A DNA stretch of 9,099 nt from Eubacterium sp. GTDB lineage: Bacteria; Bacillota; Clostridia; Oscillospirales; Acutalibacteraceae. Both the position numbers and the translations under genes were made by a program. The stretch is taken from assembly GCA_017543725.1 (NCBI GenBank), contig JAFYFO010000007.1, forward strand, positions 1 through 9,099, in the 5' to 3' direction. Under the pieces are notes generated by a model. That model had not been told where the DNA came from. It saw only the letters and a program-made list of their open reading frames with translations, and made no database searches. Positions 1 to 5,793 of this stretch are shown in pieces; position 1 is the stretch's first letter; each line of letters begins with the position of its first letter.

Positions 1-1056
1 AACGGCTCAATGGTTGATTCAATCATTATTGAAAACGATTTCAAGGATGAGGCGGTTGAGGGCTTCAGCGTTGACAGAACGCTCGACGGCTTAACCAAAG
101 ACGATATTGTTGAAATCGTTAAAAATGCCGGAATAGTCGGAATGGGCGGCGCAGGTTTCCCGACAGGAGTTAAGATTTCTCCGAAAAACGCAAATGATGT
201 TGACACCGTTATCATCAACGCCGCGGAATGTGAGCCCTATTTAACTTCGGACTATCGCCTTATTCTTGAAAGGGCAGCCGATATTATCAAAGGTATCAAA
301 GCGGTTCTTGTTGCGCTTCCCAAAGCCAAAGCGATTATCGGAATAGAGGATAATAAGCCCAAGGCTATAAAACTCCTCAGAATAATGGTTGAAGACGAGG
401 AAAAAATTGATGTCTGCCCGCTTAAAACAAAATATCCGCAGGGCGGTGAAAGGCAGTTGATTTATGCCGTAACAGGAAGAAAAATCAATTCCCGAATGCT
501 CCCTGCAGACGCTGCCTGCGTTGTTCTTAACACTGCAAGTTGCGTTGCAATATGCGAAGCGGTTTATAATAATGTTCCGCTTATCCACAGGGTTATGACA
601 ATAACGGGCGAGGGCGTAAACAAGCCCTGCAATGTTGATGTTCCTCTCGGAATAAGCCATAGTTATCTTCTCGAACAATGTTCGGGCGCCAAGGAAGGCG
701 TCACCAAATTCATCTCGGGCGGTCCTATGATGGGAATAGCAATGGCAACGCTTGATGTTCCGGTTGTTAAAACCTCTTCATCAATTCTTGCATACATAAA
801 AGACGATGTTGCAAATATTCACGAAACTCCCTGCATCCACTGCGGAAGATGCGCAAAAGCGTGCCCGCAAAGGCTTGTTCCCCAGTTGATGGGCAAGGCG
901 ATTAAAGAAGATAATATTGAAAAATTCGAAAGAATCGGCGGAATGGAATGTATTGAGTGCGGCTGCTGTTCATACGGATGCCCTGCGAAAATTCCGCTCA
1001 CTCAGATGTTTAAACTCGGAAAAGTTAAAGTGCGCGAACTCCGCGCAAAGCAATAA
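1..1056 (+). CDS. rnfC: Rnf complex subunit C, NADH-binding FMN/Fe-S subunit (5' partial)
   Basis: This is the peripheral cytoplasmic subunit of the Rnf ferredoxin:NAD+ oxidoreductase, which by family knowledge binds NADH and FMN and passes electrons through two [4Fe-4S] clusters. The reading frame is open from base 1. The ATG at 10 is internal, because the stretch NGSMVDSIIIEND matches the middle of RnfC, so the N-terminal domain lies outside the window. The visible 351 residues contain a glycine-rich GMGGAGFPT loop (bases 139-165) typical of the NuoF-like nucleotide/flavin fold, the NAAECEPY motif just after it, and two ferredoxin-type motifs, CxxCxxCxxxCP at 832-867 and again at 949-984. 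The TAA at 1054 is followed 16 bases later by rnfD. The C terminus is short, without the long Ala/Lys-rich tail seen in many gammaproteobacterial RnfC proteins. The identification is firm. Confidence 0.97.
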   Translation, partial: NGSMVDSIIIENDFKDEAVEGFSVDRTLDGLTKDDIVEIVKNAGIVGMGGAGFPTGVKISPKNANDVDTVIINAAECEPYLTSDYRLILERAADIIKGIKAVLVALPKAKAIIGIEDNKPKAIKLLRIMVEDEEKIDVCPLKTKYPQGGERQLIYAVTGRKINSRMLPADAACVVLNTASCVAICEAVYNNVPLIHRVMTITGEGVNKPCNVDVPLGISHSYLLEQCSGAKEGVTKFISGGPMMGIAMATLDVPVVKTSSSILAYIKDDVANIHETPCIHCGRCAKACPQRLVPQLMGKAIKEDNIEKFERIGGMECIECGCCSYGCPAKIPLTQMFKLGKVKVRELRAKQ

Positions 1057-1072
1057 GAAAGGGGGAAAATAA

Positions 1073-2056
1073 ATGTATAATGTTTCAGTTTCCCCTCATA
1101 TCAGGGATAAAAGTTCAACAAAATCAATAATGCGCGATGTTGCTATTGCGCTTTTGCCAACCCTCGGCTTCGGCGTTTACAGGTTTGGAATAAATGCACT
1201 GGTTTTGATTCTTGTATCAGCAGTTTCCTGCGTTTGCTTTGAAGCGCTGTATGAGTTTCTTATGAAAAAGCCGATAACTGTTTTTGACTACAGCGCGCTT
1301 GTTACGGGACTTATTCTTGCAGTCAACCTCCCGCCGACAGCCGCATGGTGGATGCCGATTTTAGGCTCGGCGTTTGCAATTATCGTTGTTAAAATGCTTT
1401 TCGGCGGTCTGGGTCAGAACTTTATGAACCCCGCCCTTGCAGGAAGAGCGTTTTTAACAATTTCTTTCACAGCGAGAATGACTAATTTTGCCGTTGACGG
1501 ATTTTCGGGCGCAACTCCCCTTGCAGTTCTCAAAGGCGGAAACCTTGTTAATATCAAAAATGTTTTCTTCGGTTTCCAGAGCGGCTGTATCGGTGAAGTT
1601 TCAGCCCTTGCAATCCTGATTGGCGCGGCATATCTTGTTATCAGAAAAGTTGTTTCGCTGAGAATACCTCTGACATATATCCTGACAACGATTGCCGTTA
1701 TCGCGCTTATTAAAATCGGCGCAAAAACTCCGGTGAACGCTGATTTCGGATACTATCTTTTAGGCGAACTTCTCTCGGGCGGACTTCTTGTCGGTGCATT
1801 CTTTATGGCAACGGATTATGTAACAAGCCCTGTAACGGTTCCCGGTCAGTATGTTTTCGGCGTTATTATCGGAATCCTGACAGCGCTTTTCAGAACTCTC
1901 GGTTCAAGCGCGGAGGGCGTTTCATATGCTATAATCATCGGCAACCTCCTTGTTCCGCTGATTGAAAACAAAACCGTTCCGAGAGCATTCGGATGCGAAA
2001 AGGAAACCTGGTTCAGAAAACTTAAAAAGGAGGGCGAAGATAATGGCAAAAACTAA
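1073..2056 (+). CDS. rnfD: Rnf complex subunit D, membrane subunit with covalent FMN
   Basis: RnfD is an integral membrane subunit of the Rnf complex, related to NqrB, and thought to take part in ion translocation. The 327-residue length is normal. Several hydrophobic helices are visible (for example residues 42-60, 75-88, 96-110, 176-192, 200-214, 228-245, 260-275 and 283-297). The flavinylation motif SGAT at residues 145-148 (in DGFSGATPLAV) marks Thr148 as the expected site of phosphoester-linked FMN. The conserved NPALAGRAF (119-127) and ATDYVTSPVT (246-255) segments are also present. An AAAGGGGGA ribosome binding site precedes the ATG by about seven bases. The 3' end overlaps the start of rnfG by 14 bases, which suggests translational coupling. 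The identification is firm; whether Na+ or H+ is moved cannot be read from the sequence. Confidence 0.97.
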   Translation: MYNVSVSPHIRDKSSTKSIMRDVAIALLPTLGFGVYRFGINALVLILVSAVSCVCFEALYEFLMKKPITVFDYSALVTGLILAVNLPPTAAWWMPILGSAFAIIVVKMLFGGLGQNFMNPALAGRAFLTISFTARMTNFAVDGFSGATPLAVLKGGNLVNIKNVFFGFQSGCIGEVSALAILIGAAYLVIRKVVSLRIPLTYILTTIAVIALIKIGAKTPVNADFGYYLLGELLSGGLLVGAFFMATDYVTSPVTVPGQYVFGVIIGILTALFRTLGSSAEGVSYAIIIGNLLVPLIENKTVPRAFGCEKETWFRKLKKEGEDNGKN

Positions 2057-2639
2057 ATCAAACGCATTTAAAAATATTGCTGTTCTCTTTGTTGTTGCGC
2101 TTGTTTCGGTTGCCCTTCTTGCGGTTCTTAACCAGATAACAAAAGACAAGATTGAAGCGGCTGAAACGCAGGCGAGAAACGAAGTTTATCAAAGCGTTTT
2201 CGCAAAGGCGGCTTCCTTTGAAGAACAGGAAATCAACTACACTCCCGAAGATGAATCAATCGTTTTAAACAATGTTTTGCAGGCTGATTCAGCGGAAAAG
2301 GAAAAACTCGGATATGTTTTTGATGTAACCTCCAAAAACGGCTACGGCGGCGATGTTCAGATTGCGGTCGGAATAACAAACGAAGGCGAGGTAACCGCTT
2401 TCAAGGTTATTTCGGCAAGCGAAACTCCGGGTCTCGGCGCAAAGTCAATGGAGGATGAATATGCCTCTCAGTTTTCCGGACTTTCGGCGCTTGAGCATAT
2501 CGAGTTTTCAAAAACGGGTGCAAACAGAGATAATAATGAGATAGACGCAATAAGCGGCGCAACGATAACAACAACGGCAACAACAAACGCCGTTAACGCC
2601 GCGATTGATTTGTGGCAGTCTCAGATGAAAGGAGAGTGA
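2043..2639 (+). CDS. rnfG: Rnf complex subunit G, extracytoplasmic flavoprotein subunit
   Basis: RnfG is anchored by one N-terminal membrane helix (residues 11-30) and places an FMN-binding domain on the outer face of the membrane, related to NqrC. The FMN_bind features are visible: the ETPGLGAK segment (127-134) and the DAISGATITT segment, with SGAT at 171-174, so Thr174 is the predicted covalent FMN site. I chose the ATG at 2043 rather than an in-frame start at 1962 because it has an AAGGAGGG ribosome binding site (2027-2034) at good spacing. It also gives a normal 198-residue protein beginning MAKTKSNAFKN directly before the anchor; the earlier start would add residues read through rnfD. 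The gene overlaps rnfD by 14 bases and ends just before rnfE. Confidence 0.96.
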   Translation: MAKTKSNAFKNIAVLFVVALVSVALLAVLNQITKDKIEAAETQARNEVYQSVFAKAASFEEQEINYTPEDESIVLNNVLQADSAEKEKLGYVFDVTSKNGYGGDVQIAVGITNEGEVTAFKVISASETPGLGAKSMEDEYASQFSGLSALEHIEFSKTGANRDNNEIDAISGATITTTATTNAVNAAIDLWQSQMKGE

Positions 2640-2644
2640 GATAT

Positions 2645-3319
2645 ATGAAAGGTGCTATTGAAAGACTTTATAACGGAATTGTTAAAGAGAATCCAACCTT
2701 CGTGCTTATGCTCGGAATGTGTCCCACTCTTGCGGTAACAACAAGCGCAAAAAACGGTCTTGGAATGGGATTTGCAACTATGGCGGTTCTTATTCTCTCA
2801 AACCTGCTCATCTCCCTTCTGAGAAAGATTATTCCCGACGGAGTCCGCGTTCCCGTTTATATAACGATTATCGCCTCTTTCGTAACAATAATCGAAATGG
2901 TTATGCATGCCTTCGTTAAACCGCTTTATGACAGCCTCGGAATTTTCATTCCCCTTATCGTTGTTAACTGCATTATCCTCGGCAGAGCGGAATCGTATGC
3001 AAACAAAAACAATGCGTTTCTTTCGATTTTCGACGGTATCGGAATCGGGCTGGGCTTCACAATCGGATTGACAACAATCGGAATTATCCGAGAAATTCTC
3101 GGAAACGGAACAGTTTTCGGTCTTCATATTATGCCGAAATCCTATGAGCCGGTTGCAATATTCGTTATGGCTCCGGGTGCGTTTCTTATTCTTGCTCTGC
3201 TTTGCGCATTGCAGAATAAACTCAAACTCAAGGGCGCAAACCGCCATGTCAAGGGTGACGGCGGATGCGGCGGAGATTGCTCAAATTGCCCGATGAAGGA
3301 GGTTGAAAACGATGGCTAA
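2645..3319 (+). CDS. rnfE: Rnf complex subunit E, membrane subunit with Cys-rich tail
   Basis: RnfE is one of a pair of homologous six-helix membrane subunits, RnfA and RnfE (NqrE and NqrD in Na+-NQR). Together they hold an iron-sulfur cluster inside the membrane. Conserved segments are ENPTFVLMLGMCPTLAVT with Cys26 and VNCIILGRAE with Cys109, the expected cluster ligands. Start choice: the ATG at 2645 follows an AAAGGAGAG site (2628-2636); an in-frame start at 2612 would read through the end of rnfG and lacks such a site. The product is 224 residues. After the last membrane helix (about 171-190) comes a soluble tail with Cys208, Cys212 and Cys215, spaced C-x3-C-x2-C and followed by Pro, which is not part of the core fold. 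The last bases overlap the start of rnfA by 8. Confidence 0.96.
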   Translation: MKGAIERLYNGIVKENPTFVLMLGMCPTLAVTTSAKNGLGMGFATMAVLILSNLLISLLRKIIPDGVRVPVYITIIASFVTIIEMVMHAFVKPLYDSLGIFIPLIVVNCIILGRAESYANKNNAFLSIFDGIGIGLGFTIGLTTIGIIREILGNGTVFGLHIMPKSYEPVAIFVMAPGAFLILALLCALQNKLKLKGANRHVKGDGGCGGDCSNCPMKEVENDG

Positions 3320-3893
3320 TACTTTATTTCTTGTTTTGATTTCAACCGCCTTAATCAATAATGTAACCTTGTCGCAATTCCTTGGAATTTGCCCCTTCCT
3401 CGGCGTTTCAAGAAATGTTAAAACAGCGGCAGGTATGGGCGGAGCGGTTATTTTCGTTATAACTCTTTCCTCGGCGGTTGCTTCGCTCCACTATACTTTT
3501 GTTCTTGAAAAATTCGGCTTAACCTATCTCAAAACAATCGTTTTCATTATGGTTATCGCCTTCCTTGTTCAACTTGTTGAACTCTTCTTAAAGAAATTTG
3601 TTCCTCCGCTTTACAGAGCGCTCGGAGTTTATCTTCCGCTTATAACAACAAACTGCGCGGTTCTCGGCGTTGCGCTGACAAATGTTCAGAAGGAATATGA
3701 TTTCGTAACAAGCGTTGTTTCGGGATTCGGAACAGCAGTCGGTTTCTGCGTTGCAATTGTTATTATGGCAGGAATCAGAGAAAAAACCGAAACAAATGAT
3801 TTCCCCGAAGCCTTCAGAGGAACTCCCGCTGTTTTATTGACAGCCTGCCTTATGTCTATTGCTTTCTATGGCTTTGGCGTTTTGCCGAAATAA
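3312..3893 (+). CDS. rnfA: Rnf complex subunit A, membrane subunit
   Basis: RnfA is the partner of RnfE, a six-helix membrane protein of 193 residues that contributes to the shared intramembrane iron-sulfur cluster. The signature segments are visible: NNVTLSQFLGICPFLGVS with Cys27 and LPLITTNCAVLGVAL with Cys115. The sequence is hydrophobic throughout and of standard length. The ATG at 3312 is preferred because the AAGGAGG site at 3296-3302 sits 9 bases upstream. A TTG at 3303 in the same frame would abut that site and is unlikely. The start codon lies inside the last codons of rnfE (8-base overlap), so translation of the two subunits is probably coupled. This suits proteins that assemble as a pair. 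Confidence 0.97.
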   Translation: MANTLFLVLISTALINNVTLSQFLGICPFLGVSRNVKTAAGMGGAVIFVITLSSAVASLHYTFVLEKFGLTYLKTIVFIMVIAFLVQLVELFLKKFVPPLYRALGVYLPLITTNCAVLGVALTNVQKEYDFVTSVVSGFGTAVGFCVAIVIMAGIREKTETNDFPEAFRGTPAVLLTACLMSIAFYGFGVLPK

Positions 3894-3905
3894 GGAGGTG
3901 CCTCA

Positions 3906-4709
3906 ATGAATACTACTGAAATTATCACTGCAATAGTTGTTTTGGCGGTTATTGCTCTTATTATCGGCATAATTCTCTCAATCGCAGAAAAGGCGTTTAA
4001 GGTTGAAGTTGATGAAAAAGAAGTTGCAATCAGGGAAGAACTTCCCGGAAGCAACTGCGGCGGCTGCGGCTTTGCAGGGTGCGACGCGCTTGCAAAAGCC
4101 ATTGCAACAGGCGAGGCGCCCGTTTCGGGATGCCCTGTCGGCGGTGCGCCCGTGGCGCAGAAAATTGCCGCTATAATGGGCGAAGAACTCGGCGAACTTG
4201 AAAGAATGGTTGCATATGTCAAATGTGACGGAACGAGCGACAGCAAGGAAACGGATTATAACTATTTCGGCATAGACAGTTGCGTTTATGCCGCTCTCCT
4301 TCCGGGAACAAGCCCCTATGCCTGCAAATTCGGCTGTATCGGTCTTGGCTCCTGCGCAAGGGTCTGCGACCAGAAGGCAATCAGAATTATCAATAAAAAG
4401 GCTGTTATCGACGAGGATATGTGCATTGCCTGCGGAAAATGCGTTAAAATCTGTCCTCATCATTTAATTGAAATAATCCCCGCATCTTCTCAGCAGAGAG
4501 TTCAATGCTCTTCGCTTTCAAGGGGCAAGGATGTTAAAAACGCCTGCTCGGCAGGATGTATCGGATGCGGTCTTTGCGCAAAGAACTGCCCGAACGACGC
4601 TATTGTTTTCAAAAACAATATTCCGAAAATTGATTATTCAAAATGCACTCATTGCGGAATCTGCGCCGAAAAATGTCCTGTTAAAATCATCAAGGTATAT
4701 AATCAATGA
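3906..4709 (+). CDS. rnfB: Rnf complex subunit B, multi-cluster ferredoxin-type subunit
   Basis: RnfB is the expected electron entry point of the Rnf complex, taking electrons from reduced ferredoxin on the cytoplasmic side. Residues 5-26 form one membrane anchor. The Fe4S4 motif CGGCGFAGC followed by Cys76 (C51, C54, C59, C76) comes next. Cys107 and Cys126 lie in the conserved linker. A cysteine-rich half follows: C140, C144, C150, C154; the CIACGKCVKICP group (173-184); C201 and C214; CIGCGLCAKNCP (218-229); and CTHCGICAEKCP (247-258). That is enough for five or six [4Fe-4S] clusters, as in clostridial RnfB proteins, which are longer than the gammaproteobacterial form. A near-perfect ribosome binding site, TAAGGAGGTG (3891-3900), overlaps the rnfA stop codon. 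The stop codon overlaps the start of the next gene by ATGA. Confidence 0.97.
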   Translation: MNTTEIITAIVVLAVIALIIGIILSIAEKAFKVEVDEKEVAIREELPGSNCGGCGFAGCDALAKAIATGEAPVSGCPVGGAPVAQKIAAIMGEELGELERMVAYVKCDGTSDSKETDYNYFGIDSCVYAALLPGTSPYACKFGCIGLGSCARVCDQKAIRIINKKAVIDEDMCIACGKCVKICPHHLIEIIPASSQQRVQCSSLSRGKDVKNACSAGCIGCGLCAKNCPNDAIVFKNNIPKIDYSKCTHCGICAEKCPVKIIKVYNQ

Positions 4710-5734
4710 AAAAACTGATATCAGTATTATTAATATTGGTAATTTCGGCGGTATGCTGCTCCTGTGGCATACCGCTTAATAATCAGCGCTTTTCAAAAAC
4801 TTTCAGCGGACTTTTCGACACGGTTTCAACCATCACCGCCTACGACAGCGATGAAGCGGCTTTCAACAGGCATTACGCGGAGTTTTATTCAAGGCTTGAA
4901 GAATATCATAAACTCTTTGATATCTATAATGAATACGATTCAATAAGCAATCTTAAAACGCTTAATGAAAACGCTGCAAAGGCGCCGGTTAAGGTTGATG
5001 AAAGAATAATAAAACTCCTTGAATTCGGAAAAGAGGTTTATAACCTCAGCGGCGGAAAAACGAATATCTGTTTCGGCTCGGTTCTTTCTTTGTGGCACAG
5101 CGCGCAGGAAACGAAAAAACTTCCCGATTCGGCAAAACTGAAAAAAGCCGCAAAACATATAAGTATTGAATCGCTGATTATAAACAGCGAAAAGCAAACT
5201 GTTTTCTTTGAAGATAAGGATTTGAAACTTGATGTCGGCGCAATCGCAAAAGGCTTTGTTTCAAGAGAAATCTGCAACTGGGCAAAGGATAATCTCTGGA
5301 CCTCGGCAATGCTTTCGCTCGGCGGAAATGTTTGCACCTTCGGTTTCAAGAACAATGATGAAAACAGCAAATGGAATGTTGAAATTGAAAGCCCTGACGG
5401 AAGGGATGAAAACGGCGTTGCAATTGTTTCGGTTAATGATAAATCCGTTGTAACAAGCGGCGATTATCAGCGATATTTTGAAAAAGACGGCAAACGCTAT
5501 TGTCATATAATAAATACCGAAACTCTCTATCCGAGCGAATATGTTAAAAGCGTTTCGGTCGTCTGCGCAGACAGCGCGCTTGCCGACGCCCTTTCAACAA
5601 CGCTTTTCAATATGAGCGCCCAAGAAGGAAAAACTCTGATAGAAAAAACAGACGGCGCCGAAGCCGTCTGGGTTGATAAGGATAATAATAAAACATTTTC
5701 TTCGGGCTTTGAAAGCCTGATTCTGAAAAACTGA
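4706..5734 (+). CDS. apbE: ApbE-family FAD:protein FMN transferase, probable lipoprotein
   Basis: ApbE proteins use FAD to attach FMN to a Thr (or Ser) of target proteins, giving AMP as by-product; known targets include RnfG/RnfD and their Nqr homologues. Visible family features are LDVGAIAKGF (175-184), LSLGGNV (204-210), SGDYQRYF (251-258), HIINTETLYP (267-276) and ADALSTTLF (293-301). The last contains the D-x3-T pair (Asp294, Thr298) expected to help bind Mg2+. The N terminus is a hydrophobic export signal ending in CCSC; Cys20 is the best lipidation candidate, though the lipobox is not canonical. An outside-anchored enzyme fits, because the RnfG flavin domain is outside. The ATGA overlap with rnfB places it in the rnf operon, so the Rnf subunits are its likely substrates. 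In the usual HIIDPxTG motif, Asp-Pro is replaced by Asn270-Thr271 and the Gly by Leu274. Confidence 0.93.
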   Translation: MKKLISVLLILVISAVCCSCGIPLNNQRFSKTFSGLFDTVSTITAYDSDEAAFNRHYAEFYSRLEEYHKLFDIYNEYDSISNLKTLNENAAKAPVKVDERIIKLLEFGKEVYNLSGGKTNICFGSVLSLWHSAQETKKLPDSAKLKKAAKHISIESLIINSEKQTVFFEDKDLKLDVGAIAKGFVSREICNWAKDNLWTSAMLSLGGNVCTFGFKNNDENSKWNVEIESPDGRDENGVAIVSVNDKSVVTSGDYQRYFEKDGKRYCHIINTETLYPSEYVKSVSVVCADSALADALSTTLFNMSAQEGKTLIEKTDGAEAVWVDKDNNKTFSSGFESLILKN

Positions 5735-5747
5735 TTTTTAAATAATT

Positions 5748-5772
5748 CAGGGCGGGTTTTAAACCCGCCCTG
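5748..5772. terminator. Hairpin between convergent genes, probable bidirectional terminator
   Basis: A perfect inverted repeat has 12-base arms (CAGGGCGGGTTT and its complement) separated by one base, most likely folding as a 9-bp G+C-rich stem with a short TTTTAAA loop. It lies 13 bases after the ApbE stop and 21 bases after the end of the convergent glycosyltransferase gene. T-rich stretches on either side are short and interrupted in both directions. I infer that it ends transcription for both operons, but the weak U-tracts leave some doubt about efficiency. Confidence 0.82.
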
Positions 5773-5793
5773 TTTGCGTTAATAAAAGATTCT

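Noticed and set aside
241..678. Open frame of 145 codons on the - strand inside rnfC
   Set aside because: It is a shadow of rnfC with no recognisable protein features.
1962..2042. Upstream in-frame start for rnfG
   Set aside because: It would add 27 residues read through rnfD coding sequence; the ATG at 2043 has a strong ribosome binding site and gives the normal family start before the membrane anchor.
2798..3247. Open frame of 149 codons on the - strand inside rnfE
   Set aside because: It is antisense to conserved membrane-protein sequence, has no plausible ribosome binding site or family match, and is explained by codon bias on the + strand.
3978..4463. Open frame of 161 codons on the - strand inside rnfB
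   Set aside because: It lies fully antisense to a clearly conserved gene, has no recognisable domain, and its Cys/Ala-rich product is what reverse reading of RnfB codons gives.
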